Counted from the stretch's first letter, positions 23,460 through 32,772 are shown. The stretch is 33,883 nt of DNA from Saprospiraceae bacterium (GCA_021739645.1 JAIPBL010000073.1:1-33883); one strand, 5' to 3'. The notes: generated from the letters alone by a model not told the origin. A program made the numbers and translations.

Positions 23460-24368
23460 ATGAAAACCAGGTTGCTAATCTCGATGATGGGACTCACCGC
23501 ATTACTGTTCGCCCTTACTGCCCTCCCCTACGGATGCTCAAACACGGATAACCAAAATACTGGAAAAACGGAACCTGAACAAGAAATGCAGGATACAGCA
23601 GGCACCGTTTCCACGGCTGCACAACCAATAGCAGATGAAAATTCCGGCACACAGGGAATTAGGTCAGACCTGACCGAAGACCAGCCTGTTGCAGTGGTTG
23701 AAAATACCGTTCAGCAAAACGAGGCGAAGGCAAAACAGCCCACAGCTGAAAAAGCCACGCCTCCCAAAACGGAGAATAAACCAGCAGTCAAAGTACCAGA
23801 ACCAAAGAAAACAGAACCCGCACCAAAGCCAGCTCCTCAACCAGTGGTCAATAAAACACCTGAGCCAGTAAACAACCCGGCGCCTCCAGTGAAAACCGAG
23901 CCTGCCGCTCCGAAACCTGCACCAGAAACGACCGCCCCAAAAACGGAAACGGCGCCAACCACCACGACTGAGCCTAAACAACCGGCACCAGAAGTAAAAA
24001 AAGAAGAGCCCAAGCCTGCTCCGCCCAAAGCTGTCCAACAACCCAGCAAATGGCCGGTACCAGAAAGTGCCAACAACAAGTCCAATCCCGTCAAGGCGGA
24101 CAATGCCTCCCTCAAAGCTGGAAAGACGCTGTACAACAAGCACTGTGCTTCCTGTCATGGTAAATCAGGCCTCGGCGATGGCACAAAAGCTGCCCAATTG
24201 GACACACCTTCAGGCGATTTTAGCTCCGCCGGATTTCAAAATCAGACGGACGGTTCCTTGTTTTACAAAACCGTGCAAGGCCGAGACGATATGCCAGGGT
24301 ACAAGAAGAAAATACCCGATGAAGAGGATATCTGGAACTTGGTGAATTATATGCGCACATTCAAGTAG
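23460..24368 (+). CDS. lipoprotein-like c-type cytochrome with long Pro/Ala/Lys-rich linker
   Basis: The 302-residue protein starts at ATG 23460 (another ATG is three codons upstream). A hydrophobic export signal ends at a lipobox-like LPYGCS. Residues ~35-200 form a low-complexity linker rich in Pro, Ala, Lys, Thr and Glu (for example KVPEPKKTEPAPKPAPQPVV). The C-terminal ~95 residues are a cytochrome c domain with heme motif CASCHG and a likely axial Met in GRDDMPGYKKK. It is probably tethered to a membrane facing the periplasm and carries electrons. The electron partners are unknown. The lipobox is weak, with Pro at -3. Confidence 0.87.
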   Translation: MKTRLLISMMGLTALLFALTALPYGCSNTDNQNTGKTEPEQEMQDTAGTVSTAAQPIADENSGTQGIRSDLTEDQPVAVVENTVQQNEAKAKQPTAEKATPPKTENKPAVKVPEPKKTEPAPKPAPQPVVNKTPEPVNNPAPPVKTEPAAPKPAPETTAPKTETAPTTTTEPKQPAPEVKKEEPKPAPPKAVQQPSKWPVPESANNKSNPVKADNASLKAGKTLYNKHCASCHGKSGLGDGTKAAQLDTPSGDFSSAGFQNQTDGSLFYKTVQGRDDMPGYKKKIPDEEDIWNLVNYMRTFK

Positions 24369-24424
24369 TGCGACTGAATCTGACAGCTTTTCCAAACCTT
24401 GAGATTTCTGATACCTATCGTACT

Positions 24425-26665
24425 TTACCGCGCTCCCGGATGGTAAGTCCGCTCTGCCCGTTTCTCCACATCCTTTCGGTAATACGCCACGTCTTTGAAC
24501 TTCGCATCCACGTACCGCTGCGCCTGGTCGTAGAAATGCGGGGACTTGGGGTCGCCGCTCTCGCCTCCCGCCAGCAGGGTTTTGGCCTTTACTTTTTCAC
24601 CGAACTCCACCACCGCCACGAAGCTGTTGCCGGAGGTGCCGTAGATGCGCTTCGAGCCGTTGTATTGGCGGGCACCGAAGCTGGCCAGTGCGCCCCATCT
24701 GCCGGAGGCGAGGCCACAGGGAAGGCTCGGCTTCGAGTCGTCGAACGGCTGCTCGATGTCCCCGGTCAGGCGCTGGAAGCGGTTGATTTCGCCCCACGGC
24801 ACGTCCCATTTTCCAAAATCGACGGTGAGCTGCGCAACGGCTTCTTTGAAAATAGCCAGCCGCTCCGCCGGGGGCGAACCAGTTCCGAAATAGTTGATGC
24901 GCTCCATGCCCGTGAAGCCTTCTGGGGCTTCGCCCTTCTTGTCGTAAAGCGAGCCGTAATAAAAAGCCAGTGACATCGCCACAGATTCGGTGGAGGTGCG
25001 GAAGTCCCATTTGCGCAGCACTTCAATGGCTGGCGCAATAGCTCCTGCCCCCTGCCCCCCTGTGAGGGGGGTGTCATCAAAAGCTTTGACCAATCCGGGA
25101 ATCAGTTTTTCAAAACCCGGCAGGTAGGGGTCATAGGCCGTTTCGATGAGCTTGTCGATGGTGTAGCCGCTGCCCTTTTCCAGCAGCCGAACGGCGTGAA
25201 TGCCCCGAAAATTCTCGGCGGGCAGGCGCATGTACACGGGATAATCCGCTGGCTTTGGGCTGTTCGCCCCGGCGCAGGTGAAGGGCGTGGAATTGCAGTT
25301 TTGCAGCCAGCCGTTTGGTGGATTTAGGGCAACGATGCAGTCGTTTACATCGTGCAAACCCTGCCAGTCGGTGGCGGGGTTGCTGCCGTCCACGGGCTTT
25401 GAGAAGTCGAAGGCGGTGTCCCTTTTTGGGATGAAATTACCGTGGTAGTAGGCGATGTTGCCCTCGGCATCGGCATAGACGGTGTTGTTGGAGGAATTGG
25501 TGCGGATGTCCATCATCTCCCGAAACCCCTTGTTGCCGCTTTGTTTGGTGCGGGTGAACGACTGCGTGAGCGCCTTTACGGGGTCCCACATCATGGCAGT
25601 TGAAACCCATTTATCACCTAGCATGTGCGTGACGGGGCCGTGGTGGGTGCGGTAAATGGGGAATTTTCGCTCCTTTGTTTCATTGCCGTCCTTGTATTTT
25701 AACACCACTTGCTTCGCAATGACGGGGCGCTTTTCTTTGCCATATTGGTAAAAATACTGACCCTTTTCCTCACTGACGGTTTCCAAAAACTCATCCATCA
25801 CGTCGGCATACGACGAGGTGTGCATCCAGCCCGTTTTTTCATTAAAACCTTGATACACAAAGAATTGCCCCCAAGTGACTGCGCCGTAGGCGTTCAGCCC
25901 CTCCATGCTCACCACATGCACTTCTGGACGGAAGTAGAACGAGGTATGCGGATTGATGAGCAGCATGGCATGGCCGGAGGCGGTCAGCTTGCCGGAGATG
26001 GCGAAACCGTTGCTGCCTCGTGGTTCCTGTAACACGGACTGCCAGTCCGTGCTTCCGGCACTTCCCAAAGCAACGCCTTCCGCCGATTGGGAAAGCACGG
26101 ACTGCCAGTCCGTGTTACGTGGGGAGTCCGTGCTGCCAAGGCCTTCTTTGTCTTCATAAAACGCCTTGATTCGCTCGGTCGATATCTGCTCGATGTCGCC
26201 GCCGATACTGCCTTCGCTGAAGTACATCGGGTACCACGGCTCGAAGTGAGTGAGGAGTTTTGGCTTCACTTCGGGGTGTGAGTGGAGGTAAAAATTGACG
26301 CCATCGGCAAAGGCATCGCAGAGCTTTTTGAGCCAGTCGGGGCTTTTTTCGTAGTTGGCTTTGGCTTCTTCTTCTGTCATAAAAAGATGGGCACGGAGGT
26401 CGCTGTAAAGCAGGTCTTCCCCTTCCACTTCTGCCAGTCTTCCAATCGCCCAGATGTAGTTCTGCTCCACCCGGTTGAAGTCGTCCTCGCACTGTGCGAA
26501 CAGTAGTCCGAACACGGCATCGGCGTCTGTTTTGCCGTAGATGTGCGGCACGCCGAAGTCATCACGGATGATGGTGACACGGTCGGCTTGGGCTTGCCAA
26601 CTATCGAGGTCGGTGGTTTTGCAGGCGGTCATGGCGAGGAGGAGCAAAAAAATGGCTTGTTTCAT
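24425..26665 (-). CDS. penicillin acylase family (Ntn hydrolase) lipoprotein
   Basis: This 746-residue protein begins with a lipoprotein signal (MKQAIFLLLLAMTACKTT, Cys15). The N-terminal (alpha) part starts VTIIRDDFGVPHIYGKTDAD, typical of penicillin acylase/AHL acylases. The catalytic N-terminal Ser of the beta subunit is expected at S218 in RGSNGFAISGKLTASGHAML. A repeat encoding TDWQSVL twice fills about residues 177-213, immediately before it. The beta subunit contains the usual GHAMLLINPHTSFYFRPEVH block and a second in-frame hairpin element (DTPLTGGQGAG). These enzymes self-cleave, dropping a spacer peptide, and hydrolyse amides such as penicillins or acyl-homoserine lactones. The substrate here is unknown. 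Confidence 0.92.
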   Translation of the reverse strand: MKQAIFLLLLAMTACKTTDLDSWQAQADRVTIIRDDFGVPHIYGKTDADAVFGLLFAQCEDDFNRVEQNYIWAIGRLAEVEGEDLLYSDLRAHLFMTEEEAKANYEKSPDWLKKLCDAFADGVNFYLHSHPEVKPKLLTHFEPWYPMYFSEGSIGGDIEQISTERIKAFYEDKEGLGSTDSPRNTDWQSVLSQSAEGVALGSAGSTDWQSVLQEPRGSNGFAISGKLTASGHAMLLINPHTSFYFRPEVHVVSMEGLNAYGAVTWGQFFVYQGFNEKTGWMHTSSYADVMDEFLETVSEEKGQYFYQYGKEKRPVIAKQVVLKYKDGNETKERKFPIYRTHHGPVTHMLGDKWVSTAMMWDPVKALTQSFTRTKQSGNKGFREMMDIRTNSSNNTVYADAEGNIAYYHGNFIPKRDTAFDFSKPVDGSNPATDWQGLHDVNDCIVALNPPNGWLQNCNSTPFTCAGANSPKPADYPVYMRLPAENFRGIHAVRLLEKGSGYTIDKLIETAYDPYLPGFEKLIPGLVKAFDDTPLTGGQGAGAIAPAIEVLRKWDFRTSTESVAMSLAFYYGSLYDKKGEAPEGFTGMERINYFGTGSPPAERLAIFKEAVAQLTVDFGKWDVPWGEINRFQRLTGDIEQPFDDSKPSLPCGLASGRWGALASFGARQYNGSKRIYGTSGNSFVAVVEFGEKVKAKTLLAGGESGDPKSPHFYDQAQRYVDAKFKDVAYYRKDVEKRAERTYHPGAR
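25050..25071. repeat. C/G hairpin repeat inside the penicillin acylase gene
   Basis: CCCTGCCCCCC (ending 25060), TGTGA and GGGGGG form a six-base stem with a five-base loop. Its coding-strand product is TPLTGGQGAG. It is the sister of the SNF2 element. Confidence 0.7.
26031..26132. repeat. paired CACGGACTGCCAGTCCGTG palindromes in the penicillin acylase gene
   Basis: The 19-base palindrome (eight-base stem, GCC loop) occurs at 26033-26051 and 26096-26114, exactly 63 bases apart, so the frame is kept. The partial AGTCCGTG at about 26125-26132 may be a third arm. CTTCCCAA and TTGGGAAAG between them also pair. In the protein this gives NTDWQSVL and STDWQSVL. Confidence 0.85.
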
Positions 26666-26718
26666 GATGCGTTTTTTAAGAAACTGCCAAGTTATATCCT
26701 TCGACCGATTTCAGCGCC

Positions 26719-26741
26719 GTATTTTGCGCAGCAACAAAAGG
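26719..26741 (+). repeat. possible NACHT-tail remnant, copy G
   Basis: GTATTTTGCGCAGCAACAAA plus AGG matches the tail end (GTATTTTGCGGAGCAATGGA plus AGG) at 19 of 23 bases. No upstream tail is recognisable, so it could be chance. It sits in the same position as other copies, before a plus-strand gene. Confidence 0.35.
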
Positions 26742-26776
26742 ATGTTTTCAATTTTAGATTTTCGCTTCCAAACCCC

Positions 26777-26784
26777 TACCTTTC
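26777..26784 (+). promoter_or_regulatory. candidate -7 box TACCTTTC for the HRDC helicase gene
   Basis: A one-base variant of TAnnTTTG 21 bases before the ATG at 26806, in the position seen for other genes in the window. Confidence 0.4.
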
Positions 26785-26805
26785 GCCAACCAAAACAACT
26801 ATGAG

Positions 26806-29268
26806 ATGACCATACTCACCAACCCTCAACTCGAACTCGCCCACGACTACGTCCGCAACACGAACAAGAACATCTTCCTGACCGGGAAGGCGGGCACCGG
26901 CAAGACCACTTTTTTGCACAAAATCAAGGCGGAAGGCTTCAAGCGCATGGTCGTCACGGCGCCGACCGGGGTGGCCGCCATCAACGCAGGGGGCATGACG
27001 CTGCACTCGATGTTCCAACTGCCGTTCGGACTGCACCTGCCCGGCGTCACCCGGGAGGAGAGCCGCCAACGGCGTTTTTCGGGGCAAAAAATCGCCCTCA
27101 TCCGCAGCCTCGACCTGCTCGTGATCGACGAAATCAGCATGGTGCGGGCCGACCTCCTCGATGCCGTGGACGAGGTGCTGCGCCGCTACCGGGATTACTC
27201 CAAACCCTTCGGGGGCGTGCAGTTGCTGATGATCGGCGACCTGCACCAACTGCCGCCCGTGGTGAAGCAGGAGGAGTGGGAACTGTTGCGCCAGCACTAT
27301 GATACGTCCTATTTTTTTGGGAGCCAGGCGCTGAAAAAGACAGACCCCGTGTCCATCGAACTCAAGCATATTTACCGACAAAGCGACCAGACTTTCATCG
27401 GCCTGCTGAACAAGGTGCGGGACAACCAACTCGACGACGATGTGCTCGACCAGCTCAACAGCCGCTTCGTGCCGAACTTCCAGCCGGACGAAAAAGAGGG
27501 CTACATTACCCTCACCGCCACCAACGCCGCCGCCAACGACATCAATTCCATGCGGCTCGAAAACATCAATACGCCGAAGTTCAGTTTTCAGGCAAAAATC
27601 GAGGGCGATTTCCCGGCGATGGCCTACCCGACGGAGCAGGTTTTGGAGTTCAAGGAGGGCGCACAGGTCATGTTCGTGAAGAACGACATCAACCAAGAGA
27701 AGCGCTATTTCAACGGGAAAATCGGGCAGATAACGAAGATTGCCGACGGCGAAATCCATGTGCGCTGCCCTGACGACGAGTACGACATCGTGACCGTTCC
27801 GGTGGATTGGCAGAACATCCGTTACAGCCTCGACGAAAAGACGAAGGAGGTGAAGGAAGACCTGCTCGGCACCTTCACGCAGTACCCGCTGAAACTCGCC
27901 TGGGCCATCACCATCCACAAGAGCCAGGGCCTCACGTTCGAGCGGGCCATCATTGATGCGCAGGCGGCGTTTGCGCACGGTCAGGTCTATGTTGCGCTCA
28001 GTCGCTGCAAGACTTTTGAGGGGATTGTGCTGCGCACGAAAATCGCCTACCACAGCGTGAAAACCGACTCGGTGGTGAAGGAATACAGCGAGGACGCCGA
28101 ACGCAACGCTCCCGACGAGGCGCACCTGCGGGAGGCAAAACGCATTTACCAACAGGATTTATTGAAGGAACTGTTCGGGTTTCGGGGCATGAAACGCAGC
28201 TTCGACCAGCTCTTCCGGCTGACGATGGAGCATCCCGGCGCCATGCCCGGCGAGGCGCTAGCGAATTTTCGGGCGTTTGCCAAACATGCCGAAGACGCCG
28301 TGATTTCAATGGCCGAAAAATTCCTGCCGCAGCTCCAATTTTACTTCAACCAGCCGGAACTGCCGGAAGAGAACCAAGCGCTCATCGAGCGGCTGCAAAA
28401 AGCGGGCGGGTATTTCACCCAAAAGCTCAAAGACGAATTGTTGCCGGAGGCAAAAAAGCCACAGTTCGTGACGGACAACAAGGCCGTGCTGAAGACGGGG
28501 ATGGAGCAATTGGACAATTTACAAAAAGAGATTTTTGTAAAAAACGCCTGTTTCAACGTCTGTGTGCAGGGCTTCGGCACCCATGCCTACGTGCGGGCGA
28601 GGGTGAATTCGGAGCTTGATTTTTTGGCTTCAAAAAACACAGCGCCGCCGAGTTCGGGCTTCGTGCCGGGGATGCCAAAGAACACGCCGCACGGCGAACT
28701 GTACGCCCAACTGGCCCGCTGGCGCAAAATGGAGGCCGAGGAGCGGGGCAGCGAACTTTACGAAATACTGCCGACGAAAGTGCTGGTTGAGTTGGTGAAT
28801 GTACTCCCCACCGACCCGATTTCGCTTCGGCGGGTGAAGGGTTTCGGCGATGTGAAGGTGAAGCATTACGGCCCGGCCATCCTCGATATCATCGAAAATT
28901 ACTGCTCCAAGCGGGGCATCACGACCAATTTGCTGGCCCCCGCCGCACCGCCGAAACCGCCCAAGGTTGACACGAAACTGCTCAGTTTCGAAATGTTCAA
29001 GTCGGGCAAAAGCATCGAAGAAATTGCCGCCGAGCGGGGCTTCGTGGTAGGCACCATCGAGGGGCATTTGTCGCATTTCGTGGAGCAGGGCGAGCTGGAC
29101 ATCCATGCACTGATGGACAGGGCGCAGGTGGACGAAATCGCCGCTTTTTTAACGGAAACGCAAGCAACAGGGACGGTAGAGGCGAAGGCGCATTTTGGGG
29201 AGCAGTATTCTTATTCGCAACTGCGGATGGTGCTGAATTGGCTGAAGCGGGTGGGCGAATCCTTTTGA
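26806..29268 (+). CDS. PIF1/RecD-like helicase with HRDC and HTH domains
   Basis: The 820-residue superfamily 1 helicase has Walker A FLTGKAGTGKTTFLHKI (residues ~24-40), Walker B LLVIDEISMVRADLLDAVDE (~103-122), LMIGDLHQLPPVV and the C-terminal motifs WAITIHKSQGLTFERAI and VYVALSRCKTFEGIVL. An HRDC domain follows (about 630-705: LYAQLARWRKMEAEERGSEL, DPISLRRVKGFGDVKV) and then a helicase HTH domain (about 720-770: SFEMFKSGKSIEEIAAERGF). This layout is common in Bacteroidota. It likely unwinds DNA in recombination or repair. The ATG at 26806 is used because the ATG at 26801 is closed by TGA after two codons. Confidence 0.93.
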   Translation: MTILTNPQLELAHDYVRNTNKNIFLTGKAGTGKTTFLHKIKAEGFKRMVVTAPTGVAAINAGGMTLHSMFQLPFGLHLPGVTREESRQRRFSGQKIALIRSLDLLVIDEISMVRADLLDAVDEVLRRYRDYSKPFGGVQLLMIGDLHQLPPVVKQEEWELLRQHYDTSYFFGSQALKKTDPVSIELKHIYRQSDQTFIGLLNKVRDNQLDDDVLDQLNSRFVPNFQPDEKEGYITLTATNAAANDINSMRLENINTPKFSFQAKIEGDFPAMAYPTEQVLEFKEGAQVMFVKNDINQEKRYFNGKIGQITKIADGEIHVRCPDDEYDIVTVPVDWQNIRYSLDEKTKEVKEDLLGTFTQYPLKLAWAITIHKSQGLTFERAIIDAQAAFAHGQVYVALSRCKTFEGIVLRTKIAYHSVKTDSVVKEYSEDAERNAPDEAHLREAKRIYQQDLLKELFGFRGMKRSFDQLFRLTMEHPGAMPGEALANFRAFAKHAEDAVISMAEKFLPQLQFYFNQPELPEENQALIERLQKAGGYFTQKLKDELLPEAKKPQFVTDNKAVLKTGMEQLDNLQKEIFVKNACFNVCVQGFGTHAYVRARVNSELDFLASKNTAPPSSGFVPGMPKNTPHGELYAQLARWRKMEAEERGSELYEILPTKVLVELVNVLPTDPISLRRVKGFGDVKVKHYGPAILDIIENYCSKRGITTNLLAPAAPPKPPKVDTKLLSFEMFKSGKSIEEIAAERGFVVGTIEGHLSHFVEQGELDIHALMDRAQVDEIAAFLTETQATGTVEAKAHFGEQYSYSQLRMVLNWLKRVGESF

Positions 29269-29498
29269 TCAAGAACCTTCATTTTATTGATAAGACGTTA
29301 TGAATTCTTGGTTTTAAGTTTGATATAGATTTTTCAATTGCTCCATTTTTTTTAAAAATTCATATTGATTTGGGCGTATTAACCCCAACTTAATACTTGC
29401 CCTATATTGTTCCAATTCCCTTAAATTTTGATTTACCCGCAGGACATACTGCCCACCTATCCTTGCGCCTTTTAATAATCATTCAAACTATTGTAACC

Positions 29499-32400
29499 AT
29501 GATGAACAAGTACCCGAAATGGCTTGGCATGATCGCATGCCTAGCAATCTGCATTCCCATGTTCGCACAGGAGCTATCCCTGTCTCATATTTCCACCTAC
29601 AACTCTGGCATTTTTGGCGAAAGCGCCGCTGAAATTGCAGCCTACGACGCTGCTGGGAAAAGGCTTTTTTTCATAAAAGCCACGGCTGCAGCGGTGGACG
29701 TGCTGGACGTCAGCGACCCCGCCAATCCAACGCTGGTGAACAGCATTGACCTCTCCATGTACGGCGGCGGCGCCAACAGCGTCGCCATCTACAACGGCAT
29801 CGTGGCGGTGGCCGTGGAAAACAGCGACAAGCAGGCCAATGGCCGGGTTGTTTTCCTCGACACGGACGGCAACTACCTCAACGATTTGGAGGTTGGTGCA
29901 CTGCCCGATATGTTGACTTTTACACATGATGGTAAGAAGGTCGTGGTGGCCAACGAAGGCGAGCCAAACGCCGAGTACACCAATGACCCAGAAGGCTCCG
30001 TGACCATCGTTGACCTCTCCGCTGGGGTGGCCAACGCCACGGCTATGCCCGTCAATTTTCAGGCATGGAACAGCCGCCGGGCCACGCTGCTGAACAACGG
30101 CATCCGCATCTTCGGCAATGATGGCCAACAAACCGTGGCGCAGGATTTGGAGCCGGAATCCATTGCCATTACCGCCGATAATTCAAAGGCTTATGTGACT
30201 TTGCAAGAAAACAACGCCCTCGCCGTAATCAATTTAAGTACGGGTGCTGTGCTCGACATTTTGCCCTTGGGCTACAAAGACCACAGCAAAGGCGCTCCCG
30301 AACTCAAAGAATATGCGCTGAACGAAACGATGTCCTGGTGGAATGCTTTCGACCTTGGTGTTCCGAAATATGGCGGCGACATGGTGCACCTAGGCGGCTT
30401 TTCCGGCCTCTGCTACGACCCGCTCACCTCCACCAATGACCAGCTTTCCTTCTGGGCTGTACCTGACCGTGGGCCGAACGAGGACCCAGTCTCTGCTGCA
30501 AGCGTCGGCACTTCGCAAGACCTTCGCCCGTACAAATTGCCGGACTACCAGGCCCGTTTGGAGAAGCTTATTTACGTCAAAAGCCAAGACCAATTTTACA
30601 AAGATGCCAACCCAATTTACCTGAAACAACAAGATGGCACGCCGATTTCCGGCAAGGGCAACATACCTGGTTTCGATGAAATTCCCGTGACCCGAACGGA
30701 CAATTCGGTTTACACCAGCACCGATTTCACCGTAAACGGCGTGAACTACCACAAACTTGGTTACGATGCATTCGGTGGCGACTTTGAGGGCGTTATTCGC
30801 ACCCCGGATTTCCACTTTTGGCTTTGCGACGAGAACCGCCCTTCCATTTATCATTTTGATGAAAACGGAAAACTGGTAGCCCGCTACGTGCCACACGGCT
30901 CGTCCATGCTCGGTGACACGCCACAGCCGGTGGGCACTTACGGCAAAGAATCGCTTCCCGAAGTGTACAACCTGCGCCGGGGCAACCGTGGCTTCGAGGC
31001 CATTGCTTATGATTACGATGAAAAAATCGTGTATGCTTTCATCCAATCGCCCATCGAAAATCCGGGCAGTGCAGAGGTGCGCAACAAATCGGACGTCATC
31101 CGCATCATCGGCATCAACCCTGCAACGGGGCAGCCGGTGAAGGAGTTTGTTTACTTGCTGGAGCGGAACAAAGTGCAGGGGCTTACCACGTCCCGGGTGG
31201 ACAAAATCGGCGATGCGGTGTATGCTGGCAACGGCTCGTTTTACGTCCTCGAAAGGGACTCCAGCGACCCGCTCAACGGCGGCACCGAAGGCAAGAAATA
31301 CGTGTATGAAATCAAATTGGAAGGTGCTACCAACATCCTCGGCACGGCCATTTCCAATAAAATGACCTCCACGGGAGCCAGTGACAAGACGCTGGAAATG
31401 ATGAGCGCCGACGACTTGGCGGTCAACGGCATTTCACCTGTTTACAAAACAAAAATGCTGAACCTGCCTTCTGTTGGCTATATGGTGAGCGACAAATCGG
31501 AAGGCTTGGCGCTGCTGCCTGACGGTGGCCTCGCCATCATCAACGACAACGACTTCGGCCTTGCTGGTGCTGGCATTACTGACAAGTCGGTCATGGGAAT
31601 GATTTCCTTCAAAAACAACAACGGCTTCGATGCCAGCGACAAATTGGTGGAAGAAATTGCCATCACGAACCATCCCGTGTTGGGCATGTACTTGCCGGAT
31701 GGCATCGCTTCTTTTTCGGCAAACGGCAAGCCTTATTTCATCACTGCAAACGAAGGCGACTCTCGTGACTACGATGGTTACAGCGAGGAAGAAAGGGTAA
31801 AAGACCTTGTACTCGACCCTGCTTTCTTCCCGGATGCTGTTGCCATGCAAAAAGACAAGGCGCTCGGCAGGCTCAAAACCACTTCTTCGATGGGCGATAT
31901 TGACCAAGACGGCATGAACGAAATTATCTACTCCTACGGTGCCCGGTCGTTCTCGGTTTGGGACCAATACGGCAATCTCGTATTCGACAGCGGCGACGAT
32001 TTTGAGCAAATCCTGGCTCAGGTTGCACCCGATTATTTCAACAGCAGCAATGACAGCAACGACTCCTACAAGAGCCGCAGCGACGACAAAGGCCCAGAGC
32101 CAGAAGGCGTTACCATTGGTGAATACAATGGCAACACCTACGCTTTCATCGGCCTTGAGCGGCAGGGCGGTATCATGGTTTACAATATTTCCGACCCTAA
32201 AAGTCCATATTTCGTGGACTATGTGAACCACCGTGATTTCACCGCCGATGCGGAAACAGTGGAGGCGGGCGACCTTGGCATCGAAGGCCTGCTTTTCATC
32301 AATGCCACTGATTCTCCAAACGGCCAGCCAATGGTCGTGACGGCGAACGAGGTGAGCGGCACGGTTTCGTTGTTTGGTGTGTCGGATGGTTCACGGCCTA

Positions 32401-32699
32401 TGGCTGATCGCAATTCAGGTGCTTCTCAAACGGCGACTACATCCAATACTGGCGTTTACCCGAACCCATTCAACAGCCAGTTCAGCCTGCACTACAACAC
32501 GGCTACGGAGGGCAATGTGCAAATCACTTTGCTGAATTCATTGGGCCAAAAGCGCAGCAATCTGTACACCGGCACGAAAGCCGCTGGCGACCATGTGCTG
32601 CGGGTGAGCCTGAACGATTCATTTGCATCAGGCATGTACTGGGTGGTGGTACAACAGGATGGAAAGACCTTGGATACGTTTTCCATCGTCAAGAAATAA
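29499..32699 (+). CDS. choice-of-anchor I protein with phytase-like domain and T9SS sorting domain
   Basis: The 1066-residue secreted protein starts at ATG 29499 or 29502 with a signal peptide (MNKYPKWLGMIACLAICIPM). The N-terminal part is a choice-of-anchor I beta-propeller (VDVLDVSDPANPTLVNSI, DPEGSVTIVDLSAGVANAT). An esterase-like phytase segment (about residues 290-680: LGGFSGLCYDP, FWAVPDRGPNEDP) is inserted. The propeller resumes (FITANEGDSRDYDGYSEEE, GPEPEGVTIGEYNGNTYAFI). It ends in a T9SS type A domain (YPNPFNSQFSLHYNTATEG). Proteins with these modules are extracellular and linked to phosphate-ester or calcium-rich processes, but activity is not established here. The 230 bases upstream are AT-rich with no certain promoter. 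Confidence 0.92.
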   Translation: MMNKYPKWLGMIACLAICIPMFAQELSLSHISTYNSGIFGESAAEIAAYDAAGKRLFFIKATAAAVDVLDVSDPANPTLVNSIDLSMYGGGANSVAIYNGIVAVAVENSDKQANGRVVFLDTDGNYLNDLEVGALPDMLTFTHDGKKVVVANEGEPNAEYTNDPEGSVTIVDLSAGVANATAMPVNFQAWNSRRATLLNNGIRIFGNDGQQTVAQDLEPESIAITADNSKAYVTLQENNALAVINLSTGAVLDILPLGYKDHSKGAPELKEYALNETMSWWNAFDLGVPKYGGDMVHLGGFSGLCYDPLTSTNDQLSFWAVPDRGPNEDPVSAASVGTSQDLRPYKLPDYQARLEKLIYVKSQDQFYKDANPIYLKQQDGTPISGKGNIPGFDEIPVTRTDNSVYTSTDFTVNGVNYHKLGYDAFGGDFEGVIRTPDFHFWLCDENRPSIYHFDENGKLVARYVPHGSSMLGDTPQPVGTYGKESLPEVYNLRRGNRGFEAIAYDYDEKIVYAFIQSPIENPGSAEVRNKSDVIRIIGINPATGQPVKEFVYLLERNKVQGLTTSRVDKIGDAVYAGNGSFYVLERDSSDPLNGGTEGKKYVYEIKLEGATNILGTAISNKMTSTGASDKTLEMMSADDLAVNGISPVYKTKMLNLPSVGYMVSDKSEGLALLPDGGLAIINDNDFGLAGAGITDKSVMGMISFKNNNGFDASDKLVEEIAITNHPVLGMYLPDGIASFSANGKPYFITANEGDSRDYDGYSEEERVKDLVLDPAFFPDAVAMQKDKALGRLKTTSSMGDIDQDGMNEIIYSYGARSFSVWDQYGNLVFDSGDDFEQILAQVAPDYFNSSNDSNDSYKSRSDDKGPEPEGVTIGEYNGNTYAFIGLERQGGIMVYNISDPKSPYFVDYVNHRDFTADAETVEAGDLGIEGLLFINATDSPNGQPMVVTANEVSGTVSLFGVSDGSRPMADRNSGASQTATTSNTGVYPNPFNSQFSLHYNTATEGNVQITLLNSLGQKRSNLYTGTKAAGDHVLRVSLNDSFASGMYWVVVQQDGKTLDTFSIVKK

Positions 32700-32735
32700 T
32701 ATAGCCTTAGCATAATTCAATTTTTCATAGAAACG

Positions 32736-32772
32736 GCGGGCGCAGTCACAAGCTGCGCCCGCTTGCTTTTTT
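32736..32772 (+). terminator. intrinsic terminator after the choice-of-anchor I gene
   Basis: GCGGGCGCAG and CTGCGCCCGC form a perfect ten-base stem around TCACAAG, followed by TTGCTTTTTT. It lies 37 bases after the stop and ends the choice-of-anchor I transcript. Confidence 0.85.

Noticed and set aside
26776-28152. 458-residue minus-strand ORF opposite the HRDC helicase gene
   Set aside because: It is antisense to conserved helicase motifs; no independent evidence.
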